Shown here: positions 32,522 to 39,195 of the stretch, in pieces | Numbering within the stretch: position 1 is the first letter of the stretch | Layout of the letters: each line of letters starts with the position of its first letter | Assembly (NCBI GenBank): GCA_015066205.1 | Contig: SVOV01000019.1 | Coordinates: 1 to 44,453 of the forward strand | Origin: Oscillospiraceae bacterium | GTDB taxonomy: Bacteria > Bacillota > Clostridia > Oscillospirales > Acutalibacteraceae | DNA: 44,453 nucleotides | Reading direction: 5' to 3' | Translations under genes and position numbers: made by a program | Notes under the pieces: generated by a model | Database searches by the model: none | What the model was told of the DNA's origin: nothing | The model's input: the letters and a program-made list of their open reading frames with translations, nothing else

Positions 32522-33073
32522 TTAAACAATATCACCAAAGTGCTGAATTGTTCTTATTACACTTTCAGCAACAAATTCACCTTTGATATAATGAATTATC
32601 TGATGAGAAAACTCAAATACACAGCCTGCACCCTTAGCAGTTATAATATTGTCATCTCTTACACAAGGACAGCTGACAACATAAGCTCCATCCAATTCAT
32701 CTTCAAATCCCGGAAAACAAACTGCCTTCTTATCTTTAAGAAGACCTTTTCTTCCGAGGATTATGGGCGCTGCACAAATAGCTGCAATAAGAAGCTTTTT
32801 ATCGGCACAATGTTTCAAGGAAGAGATAACCGTTTCGTTGCTGTAAAGATTCTCAGTACCGGGCATACCGCCGGGAAGAATAATACCCTCACAACACTCA
32901 ACAGAAATATCACAGTCCGACAAATCAGCCTTAACGCAAATATTATGAGTCCCCGTAATCTCATTTTTACCGATACCAACGGTCTTAACTTCAATATCAG
33001 CTCTTCTCATCATATCAAGCGTTACAAGAGCTTCCGTTTCTTCAAAACCGTCAGCTAAAAACATATAATACAA
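32522..33073 (-). CDS. DJ-1/PfpI family protein
   Basis: This 183-residue flavodoxin-like protein of the DJ-1/PfpI/ThiJ superfamily begins MYYMFLADGFEETEALVTLDMMRRADI, typical of YajL/ThiJ-like members. The glutamate of FADGFEE, the nucleophile-elbow cysteine in LLIAAICAAPIILGRKGLL (about 95-113), and the following FPGFEDELDGAYVV are present. Known members act as stress-related glyoxalases, deglycases or chaperones; this one's reaction is not settled. A dedicated promoter is at 33112-33140, and mltG follows in the same transcript. Confidence 0.88.
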   Translation of the reverse strand: MYYMFLADGFEETEALVTLDMMRRADIEVKTVGIGKNEITGTHNICVKADLSDCDISVECCEGIILPGGMPGTENLYSNETVISSLKHCADKKLLIAAICAAPIILGRKGLLKDKKAVCFPGFEDELDGAYVVSCPCVRDDNIITAKGAGCVFEFSHQIIHYIKGEFVAESVIRTIQHFGDIV

Positions 33074-33111
33074 AGAAACACATCCCCTAAAATTGTCTGG
33101 AATCTGAATTT

Positions 33112-33140
33112 ACAATATCACACAATTTATTGTTCGTCAA
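33112..33140 (-). promoter_or_regulatory. Probable promoter of the DJ-1/PfpI-mltG operon
   Basis: On the minus strand, TTGACG (33135-33140), a 17-bp spacer and TATTGT (33112-33117), 38 bp upstream of the start codon. Confidence 0.6.
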
Positions 33141-33207
33141 TAGAACATAAAGATATAATGATTATATCAAATAAAATTAAGAAATACAAGTTAATATTAA
33201 AAAAATT

Positions 33208-33236
33208 AAAGGCTTGATGAACTGCGTCAAGCCTTA
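33208..33236 (-). terminator. Terminator of the nine-gene GNAT/Nudix/HIT operon
   Basis: On the minus strand, AAGGCTTGA pairs with TCAAGCCTT across a 9-nt loop and is followed by TAATTTTTTTA, 28 nt after the HD gene's stop codon. Confidence 0.82.
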
Positions 33237-33264
33237 AGTAAAAATAGTAATAGTGTTTTTCAGC

Positions 33265-33864
33265 TTATCCGATGTTACTAATAAAAAAGTTTGTTTTTTT
33301 GCCCAAATCATCATACGCTTCTTCTAACCACTGATGCGGCATAACTAATAGATTGTTATCAAACTGGTATTTTATATAAAGATAACAGGCTTCATTTAAT
33401 GATCCGACATTCGCACTTTTTAACAAATCATCATATGAAGGCACACCTTTTTGGTCCCACGATATTTTGTCTGCAATAAAAATTATTTTATCATACATAC
33501 CTGCATTTTTTCTTAAGGTTGTATGGCATTCAATCGCATTCAGAATATCCGAGTCTGTAATACCATACTCTTCCTGTGCAATAATTTTTGAAACTCTTTG
33601 ATGTAACAGAGCATGATATTTTTCTTCTGCCGGGTCTATTTCTAATCCACGGGCAATGGCAAAGTCATACATTTCCTGCGGTGTCATTATTCCGCTTATA
33701 TCGTGAAGCAATGCAGCAAGCTTTGTCTTTGCAGTATCGAGGTCATACGCATTAGCTAAACCTACAGCTAATTCCGCAACATTTTCCGCATGCTTCAAAA
33801 CATCTTCTTTATTGCTGTTAAGATACTTATTTTTGATTGAGGCAATCAAATCAAAGTTTTCCAT
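33265..33864 (-). CDS. HD-domain hydrolase (YqeK-like)
   Basis: This 199-residue HD-superfamily phosphohydrolase has metal motifs H (VLKHAENVAELAVGLA), HD in AALLHDISGIMTP (about 50-62), H in YHALLHQRVSKII, and a later D in IIFIADKISWDQKGVPSYD. The pattern resembles YqeK, the bacterial symmetrical Ap4A hydrolase of Firmicutes. That identity is suggested by HD spacing and length and not proven; the usual neighbours nadD and yqeL are absent. GGAGGTGA lies 6 nt before the ATG. It is the last gene of the nine-gene operon and lies 22 nt after the methyltransferase. Confidence 0.8.
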   Translation of the reverse strand: MENFDLIASIKNKYLNSNKEDVLKHAENVAELAVGLANAYDLDTAKTKLAALLHDISGIMTPQEMYDFAIARGLEIDPAEEKYHALLHQRVSKIIAQEEYGITDSDILNAIECHTTLRKNAGMYDKIIFIADKISWDQKGVPSYDDLLKSANVGSLNEACYLYIKYQFDNNLLVMPHQWLEEAYDDLGKKTNFFISNIG

Positions 33865-33886
33865 ATTGTCACCTCCATATGTCAGA

Positions 33887-34651
33887 TTATTTCTTCTGAT
33901 TAACCGTTCCGAGATAAGCCACTGTCAAATTTTCGATTTTCACAATACCGTCGGTTTCAAACTCATCAAAAATATTTTCTATTTCTTCTATGTACAAGTC
34001 AAAATTACTGTCGCATTTTTTCAAAGAATATGAGCCTGAAAGACTACGGATTATAAATTTTTCTCTGTCAAAATATAACGGATTGTCAAAAGTTATATAT
34101 TCATAATTATTATCAAAGAAATATTTAATTCGGTCATCATGGGGCTTTGTGCCACCGCTAAAACCTTTAAAGTCAGGACAATACTTAGAATAAACACTAT
34201 GTAATTTCTGATTAATCAATGCTTCAGTATCTCTGGTATTCCAAATTAGAAATGCTTTTCCGTTAGGCTTGATTATCCGGGAACATTCTTCTTTAAAATT
34301 TTTTGTATCAAACCAATGAAATGCTTGTGCAGTAGTTATGAAATCAACAGAACTATTAGGGAGCTTTGTATTTTCTGCACTGCCTGCAACAGATTTGAAA
34401 TTAGGATATTCACATAATTCTTTTTCAGCCACAAGCCGCATATCAGTGTTTGGCTCAACACAAAAAACATTACAGCATTTATCAAGAAGCTGCTTTGCAA
34501 ACTTGCCTGTGCCTGAACCGATATCGGCAACAACAGATGAAGCAGAAAAGCCGTATTTACCAAATAAGCACTCAATAAATTCTTTCGCATAACTTGGTCT
34601 GCTTTTTGTGTATTCATTTGCTATACCATCGAATTTTTTAGTAGCATCCAT
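33887..34651 (-). CDS. Class I SAM-dependent methyltransferase
   Basis: This 254-residue small-molecule methyltransferase has SAM motif I VVADIGSGTGKFAKQLL (about 38-54), acidic motif II VFCVEPNTDMRLVAEKEL, motif FITTAQAFHWFDTKNFKEE and the post-motif NGKAFLIWNTRD. The opening FDGIANEYTKSRPSYAKEF is typical of the methyltransferase-11/25 group. The substrate is unknown. It starts 44 nt after the HIT gene and precedes the HD gene by 22 nt. The ribosome site is GGGG-like, weaker than its neighbours. Confidence 0.85.
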   Translation of the reverse strand: MDATKKFDGIANEYTKSRPSYAKEFIECLFGKYGFSASSVVADIGSGTGKFAKQLLDKCCNVFCVEPNTDMRLVAEKELCEYPNFKSVAGSAENTKLPNSSVDFITTAQAFHWFDTKNFKEECSRIIKPNGKAFLIWNTRDTEALINQKLHSVYSKYCPDFKGFSGGTKPHDDRIKYFFDNNYEYITFDNPLYFDREKFIIRSLSGSYSLKKCDSNFDLYIEEIENIFDEFETDGIVKIENLTVAYLGTVNQKK

Positions 34652-34695
34652 GCATTCATCCCCTACTCTAAATAATTGATATGTTAAGCATGCTA

Positions 34696-35187
34696 TTATA
34701 AGAGTTTTTCCAATTCAGAAAGAAGTTTAGCTTTCATAGCTTCCAGCTCATCGGGAGAAGGCTTGTTATCTTCTGACCACATTATCTCTTTGGGTAACCA
34801 CCAAACAGGACCTTTTCCTTTGTTTCCATAGTCCAATAAGTCACCGTTTTTTCTCGGGAAGATATGCCAATGCAAATGAATATCTCCGTTCCCGAGGCAT
34901 TCGTAGTTTATCTTTTCGGCACCGAAAGCATTTTTAACAGCTTCAGCAACAATAGTCATTTCAAGTAAATATTTTGTTCTGAAATCAATATCTAAATCGA
35001 AAAGCTCCACAACATGCTGTTTGCAAATGAATAATGAGTAGCCGTAAAAATGATGATTCCAACCTAAGATAACATATCCTGTTTCAAGTTCTTTTACAAA
35101 CCACGGATTTTCACCTTTTTTGATTTGCTCAATAACATTGCACATATCACATTTTACTTTGTTAAAAGGATTGAGTTTAAGCTCCAT
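34696..35187 (-). CDS. HIT family protein (histidine triad hydrolase)
   Basis: This 163-residue nucleotide-binding protein of the histidine-triad family cleaves nucleoside phosphoramidates, dinucleoside polyphosphates or adenylylated metabolites. The triad HLHWHIFPR (about 116-124, H-x-H-x-H) is intact, preceded by YECLGNGDI; an N-terminal CDMCNVIEQIKKG may bind zinc. GGAGG lies 8 nt before ATG 35187; an extended frame to 35226 overlaps the upstream leader. Together with the Nudix and HD genes it gives the operon three enzyme types that act on nucleoside polyphosphates. Confidence 0.88.
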   Translation of the reverse strand: MELKLNPFNKVKCDMCNVIEQIKKGENPWFVKELETGYVILGWNHHFYGYSLFICKQHVVELFDLDIDFRTKYLLEMTIVAEAVKNAFGAEKINYECLGNGDIHLHWHIFPRKNGDLLDYGNKGKGPVWWLPKEIMWSEDNKPSPDELEAMKAKLLSELEKLL

Positions 35188-35209
35188 ACTGCAATTCCTC
35201 CGAAAAATC

Positions 35210-35584
35210 TCATTTCGTTTCTGCATTCAACAATTTCTTTTGCTTATATTTTGGAAGTTTACCTACTACAGTCATATAACTATGGTCTGCCATTTCAAAA
35301 ATCAGTTCATCAGGAATTTCCTCAATAGGAAAGGAGTTGAAATATGGCTGTTGAACTGCAGGACAATGATATCCTCTGACAATAACACCAGGAAACAATT
35401 GTCTGTAAAAATCTCCCGTCATACGCTCGCAATTAAAAGTTGCCGTTTCTTTTCCCTTGAGAATAAACAACTGTGCAAAAATTTTACCTTCAACTTTAAT
35501 TATATCGCTTTCAGGACCAAACGGATGGTCGATATATGCTCCGTTTTTTGAAAGGCAATAATTGAGCAATTCTGAATATATCAT
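35210..35584 (-). CDS. MmcQ/YjbR family DNA-binding-like protein
   Basis: This 124-residue small protein of the MmcQ/YjbR (CyaY-like fold) family has the family signature DHPFGPESDIIKVEGKIFAQLF in its first 40 residues and a C-terminal YNSFPIEEIPDELIFEMADHSY-like segment ending in short basic residues. Members are annotated as DNA-binding, but no function is firmly known. It starts 18 nt after a GNAT gene and ends 22 nt before the HIT gene. Confidence 0.85.
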   Translation of the reverse strand: MIYSELLNYCLSKNGAYIDHPFGPESDIIKVEGKIFAQLFILKGKETATFNCERMTGDFYRQLFPGVIVRGYHCPAVQQPYFNSFPIEEIPDELIFEMADHSYMTVVGKLPKYKQKKLLNAETK

Positions 35585-35602
35585 TAGAAATCACCTTTGA
35601 AA

Positions 35603-36190
35603 TTATAACATCTTTCGCATAATAGCCTGTCCGTTTTCTCTTGCAACTTCAATAAAACCTGCTTTTTTATACAGTTGCACAGGACCTTGGAAATCAAAAT
35701 CATCTCTGTTTTCGGAAAGTTTTGCATAACCTTCAACAGCTGCATAGCCGTTTTCTTTTGCATCACTGCATACTCTTTCGATAAAGGCAGAGGCAATTCC
35801 TTTACCTCTGTATTCAGGTGCAATTTCAAAGCAAACAATAGAAACAGTTTTTCCGCAAGTATTTTCTTTTGCAAATTGCGGGATAAACCCTGAATAGCTT
35901 TCAATATCTGCAGCATTGCACCAACCGATAGAGATATCACCGTCAAAAGCTAAATAGCCGTGTATCTTATTTTCGTTAAGCATTTTTACCGCATACTTGC
36001 GGAGTGTTTTCTTAACACCAAAGATTTTGAACTTTTTAACCATCTTTTTAATTGTTTCTTCATCCTGATTCGGAGAAGTGCAATAGCATGGTCCATTAGG
36101 GTTGCCATCGGTAAATGCTCGATTATCAAAAAAATCGAGATAAGCTTTGTTCAATTCAGAGGTTAAAGGTTTAATTGTGATTTTATTCAT
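35603..36190 (-). CDS. GNAT family N-acetyltransferase
   Basis: This 195-residue acetyl-CoA-dependent acyltransferase has the GNAT core with the acetyl-CoA loop EIAPEYRGKGIASAFIERVCSDA (about 115-137, R-G-x-G-x-A form) and the ending VQLYKKAGFIEVARENG. An N-terminal extension rich in charged residues, with a PCYCTSPN segment, may contact substrate. The acceptor cannot be told from sequence. It is one of four distinct GNAT genes in this operon and is not a close copy of the others. Confidence 0.85.
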   Translation of the reverse strand: MNKITIKPLTSELNKAYLDFFDNRAFTDGNPNGPCYCTSPNQDEETIKKMVKKFKIFGVKKTLRKYAVKMLNENKIHGYLAFDGDISIGWCNAADIESYSGFIPQFAKENTCGKTVSIVCFEIAPEYRGKGIASAFIERVCSDAKENGYAAVEGYAKLSENRDDFDFQGPVQLYKKAGFIEVARENGQAIMRKML

Positions 36191-36208
36191 CAGAGATTCT
36201 CCCTGTAT

Positions 36209-36703
36209 TCATTGTAATTCAATGTTTTCAATCATCAGTTCTTTACATTTCCATTCTTCTCCTAAAACGGAATATGTTTCTGTTTTATCAAGCGTAACAT
36301 CTTCAAAACCAACGACCTTATAGCAATAATAGGCAGATTCATTGTTTTCAAAAACACCGAGCGATACTTTTTTTGCACCGTAAATCTCAAATGCAAATTT
36401 TAACCCTAACTGTAGTATTGTTTTCCCGTATCCACAACCTCTCTTTTCAGGATCTACAATGACAAATCCAAATCTCAACTCGTCAAAGCTCTCTGAGGGT
36501 CTTCTCATTGTAAAAAAGCCTACAGTCTCATCATCTTCAATAGCAGTGAAAGCCATAAGGTTATCAACAAAGCTGAATTGCTCTTTTGTTATGGGGTATT
36601 CACCCAAAATACCTGCAGACCATTTATAAAAAGCTCTTTCATCATTACTCCACGAAAGAATTATATCTGCATCATTCTTATTATAAGGTCGTAATCTTAT
36701 CAT
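36209..36703 (-). CDS. GNAT family N-acetyltransferase
   Basis: This 164-residue GNAT protein has acetyl-CoA motif VIVDPEKRGCGYGKTILQLGLKFA (about 83-106) and closing motif YCYKVVGFEDVTLDKTETY. The N-terminal IRLRPYNKNDADIILSWSNDERAFYKWS pattern (R-x-Y..D-A..I..W) is that of the RimJ/RimL-like branch, suggesting a peptide or small amine acceptor. It starts 42 nt after the next GNAT and ends 18 nt before the preceding one. Confidence 0.85.
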   Translation of the reverse strand: MIRLRPYNKNDADIILSWSNDERAFYKWSAGILGEYPITKEQFSFVDNLMAFTAIEDDETVGFFTMRRPSESFDELRFGFVIVDPEKRGCGYGKTILQLGLKFAFEIYGAKKVSLGVFENNESAYYCYKVVGFEDVTLDKTETYSVLGEEWKCKELMIENIELQ

Positions 36704-36745
36704 TTTAATTTACCTCCGAATAATAGGCTTATCGTTCTGATTCTG

Positions 36746-37288
36746 TTAGAGTGTAATCCAAAATCTTTTTAGATTCCGTTTTCTGTCTGGCTCATTTACA
36801 GTGGATTCATAGACACCACCATTGTTCAGTATTGTCTTTTCGCTTCCGATATTGCTATCAATACAAGATATAAGAATTTTTTCAAGACCGATTTCTTTGC
36901 AAAATGGAAGAACAGCTTTCAACATTGATGTTGCATAACCTTTTCTTCTTTCGTCAGGTTTTATTGAATACCCGATATGACCGCCAAACTTTGAAAGCCA
37001 ATCATTGAAAAAATGGCGCACCTGTATCATTCCCACAAGACGATTATCAGCCTTGCGGATGTAGAAAAACTGCGTTGACAAAACCCACCCGTCAGGAAGT
37101 GTTTCGGGTGATGTGTATTTTCTGCACTCCGAAATATATGTAAGCGAATCCTCACATCTGCGAAGAGGACCGCAACCATCCATTGAGGAGTTCGCATCCA
37201 GGAAAGCCTGCTTATATTCAGCAATTTGTTCTGCATATTCCTCACTTGGCTCAACCAAGAAGAAATCTCCAGCATCTATTTTTATCAT
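36746..37288 (-). CDS. GNAT family N-acetyltransferase
   Basis: This 180-residue GNAT protein has acetyl-CoA loop YSIKPDERRKGYATSMLKAVLPFCKEIGLEKI (about 122-150) and ending IGSEKTILNNGGVYESTV. The N-terminal 50 residues (FFLVEPSEEYAEQIAEYKQAF) match the single-domain GNATs often annotated as puromycin- or phosphinothricin-like, but specificity is unknown. The strong invariant GHIGYSI before the acetyl-CoA loop is intact. It lies 21 nt after the Nudix gene. Confidence 0.85.
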   Translation of the reverse strand: MIKIDAGDFFLVEPSEEYAEQIAEYKQAFLDANSSMDGCGPLRRCEDSLTYISECRKYTSPETLPDGWVLSTQFFYIRKADNRLVGMIQVRHFFNDWLSKFGGHIGYSIKPDERRKGYATSMLKAVLPFCKEIGLEKILISCIDSNIGSEKTILNNGGVYESTVNEPDRKRNLKRFWITL

Positions 37289-37309
37289 ATTTCGTCACCT
37301 GTTTATCAC

Positions 37310-37777
37310 TTATAATATTGATTTTATATCTTCTAACATTTCTTCATGCTGTTTGCAAAACAATTCAGGAGTGTAATTTATGGGAAAGTATTTAAGCTCA
37401 AGTGTTTCACTATTATCGCAATAAAGCTCTCCACCGATAACTGAAAGCTCATATGCAATACAAACGCTTTGATATTTATCACCATTGGGACAAATTGCAT
37501 CAGTATCTGTATAAACACCGATAAGTTTACCGACTTTAACATCCAGGCCTGTTTCCTCTTTAACTTCTCTGACCGCAGCCATTTCGGGTGTTTCACCTAA
37601 TTCAAGAGCACCGCCGGGAAATCCCCACATATTGCAATCCCCTCGTCGTTGCAATAGTATTTCGCCCTGATCATTGAATATACAACCGCCTGCGTGAACT
37701 AAGATTATTTTTTCGTGACCGACTTTTTTGCGAATCCATTGTATGTAATTTTTTTGACTTTTATTTTTATTAAACAC
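37310..37777 (-). CDS. Nudix hydrolase
   Basis: This 155-residue pyrophosphohydrolase acts on a nucleoside diphosphate linked to another moiety. The Nudix box GGALELGETPEMAAVREVKEETGL (about 64-87) matches GX5EX7REUXEEXGU, with catalytic Glu residues in place. The N-terminus LVHAGGCIFNDQGEILLQRRGDCNMWGFP sets the fold. Start: GTG 37777 is preferred because AAAGGATG lies a few bases upstream, after the stop codon of the preceding GNAT gene; the longer frame to 37825 overlaps that gene. The substrate is unknown (8-oxo-dGTP, NAD-like or sugar nucleotide are typical). Confidence 0.85.
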   Translation of the reverse strand: MFNKNKSQKNYIQWIRKKVGHEKIILVHAGGCIFNDQGEILLQRRGDCNMWGFPGGALELGETPEMAAVREVKEETGLDVKVGKLIGVYTDTDAICPNGDKYQSVCIAYELSVIGGELYCDNSETLELKYFPINYTPELFCKQHEEMLEDIKSIL

Positions 37778-37791
37778 AACAAAACATCCTT

Positions 37792-38343
37792 TTATCTCTC
37801 TGACTTTAACAAAGCATAATAACAAGCATCGCAGATGCCCTGATTATTCCAATCAGAACTACGCAAAGTTCCTTCATATTTCATGCCGCATTTTTTCATT
37901 ACCCCACCGGAGTTTGGATTTCTTGGGTCGTGTCTTGATTCTATACGGTTTACATCTACGACATCAAATAAATAATCAATAACTGCATTAAGTGCTTCTG
38001 ATGTAATTCCTTGATGCCACCAGTTTCTACCGATACAATATCCGATATGCATCATAGAAACTTCTTCGTTCATATGTACTACAGCAATATCACCGATTGG
38101 CTCATTACCATTTTCTTTTAATAAGATAGCCCAATGATAATAATTATCGTTAGAATATTCATTTAACCATTCTTTTATAATGCTATGGCTTACTGTCACA
38201 CTTGAGTGAGGCTGCCACATTAAGTATTTAGTGACCTCTGAATCGGATGCCCAATTCTTATACATCGCGGCAGCATCACCAATTTCATATCTTCTTAAAA
38301 TAAGTCTGTCCGTTTCCAATACTCGGGTTCCGCAATGCTTCAT
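37792..38343 (-). CDS. GNAT family N-acetyltransferase (RimJ/RimL-like), first gene of the operon
   Basis: This 184-residue protein has N-terminal TRVLETDRLILRRYEIGDAAAMYKNWASDSEVTKYL and acetyl-CoA loop HIGYCIGRNWWHQGITSEALNAVIDYLF, characteristic of ribosomal-protein-type GNATs (RimJ/RimL family) and of antibiotic/amine acetyltransferases. VNRIESRHDPRNPNSGGVMKKCGMKYEGTLR is the C-terminal fingerprint. ATG 38343 is chosen because the good promoter at 38377-38405 lies in the longer frame (to 38442), which includes a hydrophobic run that looks non-coding. It is first of nine co-oriented genes; the GTG-start Nudix follows after 14 nt. Confidence 0.82.
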   Translation of the reverse strand: MKHCGTRVLETDRLILRRYEIGDAAAMYKNWASDSEVTKYLMWQPHSSVTVSHSIIKEWLNEYSNDNYYHWAILLKENGNEPIGDIAVVHMNEEVSMMHIGYCIGRNWWHQGITSEALNAVIDYLFDVVDVNRIESRHDPRNPNSGGVMKKCGMKYEGTLRSSDWNNQGICDACYYALLKSER

Positions 38344-38376
38344 AAATACACCGTCCATTTCACTATCATAATAATT

Positions 38377-38405
38377 ATTATACAACCAAATCAGCAATAA
38401 CACAA
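38377..38405 (-). promoter_or_regulatory. Probable promoter of the nine-gene GNAT/Nudix/HIT operon
   Basis: On the minus strand, TTGTGT (38400-38405), a 17-bp spacer and a perfect TATAAT (38377-38382), 33 bp upstream of the chosen ATG. The -35 is weak, so an activator is conceivable. Confidence 0.6.
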
Positions 38406-38441
38406 GCGCAACAATTTGAGCGGATATACAACTATAAACCA

Positions 38442-38470
38442 AGCCTTGTAAACAAAATGTCTACAAGGCT
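38442..38470. repeat. Perfect 9-bp hairpin upstream of the nine-gene operon
   Basis: AGCCTTGTA (38442-38450) and TACAAGGCT (38462-38470) enclose an 11-nt loop. No adjacent U-run is present. It opens the hairpin-rich, gene-free region that continues to 38870. Confidence 0.6.
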
Positions 38471-38500
38471 GATGAAATCTTCGGTTATTATCGGATGGAA

Positions 38501-38600
38501 TTAGATCCACCCACTTGTCGTCAAGGCGAATTTCACACGCCACAGGCGTATTTCATATTGTGTAGCAATATATCACCCACCCTAAAAGGTGGATTTAGTT
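38501..38600. repeat. Hairpin array 1 with alternative outer pairing
   Basis: TAGATCCACC (38502-38511) can pair with GGTGGATTTA (38588-38597, one G-U), closing a region with two hairpins: ACGCC-ACA-GGCGT (38537-38549) and ATATTG-TGTAG-CAATAT (38555-38571). The hairpins are flanked by AATTTCAC and ATTTCAT. GGTGG (38588-38592) can instead pair with the near CCACC (38577-38581), so two folds exclude each other. No coding frame with a ribosome site is seen. Confidence 0.55.
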
Positions 38601-38601
38601 A

Positions 38602-38633
38602 AAAACAGCACTTGCTTTCGCAAGTGCTGTTTT
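38602..38633 (-). terminator. Terminator-like hairpin abutting a tRNA 3'-end copy
   Basis: A perfect 14-bp stem, AAAACAGCACTTGC/GCAAGTGCTGTTTT, with a TTTC loop has T-runs on both strands. On the minus strand it follows a GCCCCTGCCA sequence within two bases, copying the layout at the end of tRNA-Trp. Confidence 0.75.
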
Positions 38634-38634
38634 C

Positions 38635-38644
38635 TGGCAGGGGC
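38635..38644 (-). repeat. 10-bp copy of the tRNA-Trp 3' end
   Basis: TGGCAGGGGC here is identical to 38905-38914, which is the CCA, discriminator and acceptor end of tRNA-Trp on the minus strand. The two copies bracket 260 bp containing hairpin array 2. This could be an integration scar (att-like) or the remains of a deleted tRNA gene. Confidence 0.5.
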
Positions 38645-38701
38645 TACAAAAAAGATATTTTTGCTGTTTTTTTGCGTATGAATTCGAACTCTTACACAAA
38701 T

Positions 38702-38870
38702 CACGGCGAAAGCCGTGTATATCATCAATTCCGCAGGAATTGCATATCATCAAAACGAAGTTTTGTATATCATCATTGCGAAAAGAAATGCAGCCTGCGG
38801 CTGATGATATACACCTTCGGTGATGAGATGCACGCTTGCGCGTGATGATATACCATTGCTTTCGCAATGG
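38702..38870. repeat. Symmetric array of seven hairpins with conserved 10-nt spacers
   Basis: Seven small perfect hairpins with GAAA, GCA, GAA, TGC, TTC, TTG or TTTC-type loops and unrelated stems are separated by 10-nt spacers. The first three spacers read G(T/C)ATATCATC (38717, 38742, 38765). The last three read as the reverse complement, GATGATATAC or GATGAGATGC (38803, 38822, 38844). Orientation flips at a central 17-nt segment (38775-38791). Each left spacer pairs with its mirror partner, and the C variant in spacer 2 is matched by a G in spacer 5. The region therefore can fold into one stem with hairpins bulging in opposite pairs. No open reading frame with a start signal covers it. Between 38645 and 38701 I see nothing but A/T-rich sequence. 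Confidence 0.7.
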
Positions 38871-38873
38871 ATA

Positions 38874-38905
38874 AAAAATCGACAGGTCGAAACCTGTCGA
38901 TTTTT
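38874..38905 (-). terminator. Terminator of the tRNA operon
   Basis: A perfect 14-bp stem, AAAAATCGACAGGT/ACCTGTCGATTTTT, with a CGAA loop begins at the CCA end of tRNA-Trp; the minus strand ends in T6. Confidence 0.88.
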
Positions 38906-38980
38906 GGCAGGGGCAGAAGGGCTCGAACCCTCGGCACGCGGTTTTGGAGACCGCTGCTCTACCAACTGAGCTATACCCCT
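38905..38980 (-). tRNA. tRNA-Trp (anticodon CCA)
   Basis: A 76-nt cloverleaf with acceptor AGGGGTA/TGCCCCT (one T-G pair), D-arm GCTCAGTTGGTAGAGC, anticodon stem-loop GCGGT-CTCCAAA-ACCGC giving CCA, T-arm GAGGG-TTCGAGC-CCTTC, discriminator G and encoded CCA. It is 17 nt downstream of tRNA-Met on the same strand, so they share a transcript. Confidence 0.96.
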
Positions 38981-38997
38981 ATAAAGCAGTTACAATA

Positions 38998-39074
38998 TGG
39001 TGGGCCATCAGGGACTCGAACCCCGGACCAACCGGTTATGAGCCGGTTGCTCTAACCAACTGAGCTAATGGCCC
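38998..39074 (-). tRNA. tRNA-Met (anticodon CAT); tRNA-Ile2 not excluded
   Basis: A 77-nt cloverleaf with acceptor GGGCCAT/ATGGCCC, D-arm GCTCAGTTGGTTAGAGC, anticodon loop CTCATAA in an ACCGG/CCGGT stem, T-arm CGGGG-TTCGAGT-CCCTG, A73 and encoded CCA. A CAT anticodon can belong to elongator tRNA-Met or to tRNA-Ile2, the TilS substrate. The acceptor starts with a Watson-Crick pair and lacks the three G-C pairs of the anticodon stem seen in initiators, so initiator is unlikely. Confidence 0.9.
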
Positions 39075-39195
39075 GTTGCGAACTGCTTGACTATTATATA
39101 GTTAATAATTGAAAATGTCAAGCATTTTTTTGATTATTTACTTAATTTTTTGAAAAATCAGGCGGATCACATATAAATGCAACCCGCCGACAAAA

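Noticed and set aside
34696..35226. Extended N-terminus of the HIT protein to 35226
   Set aside because: A GGAGG site positions ATG 35187; the extra 13 residues run into the intergenic leader.
38702..38870. CRISPR array
   Set aside because: The variable parts are short perfect palindromes, not 30-nt unique spacers; the repeat unit is about 10 nt and flips orientation. No cas genes are present.
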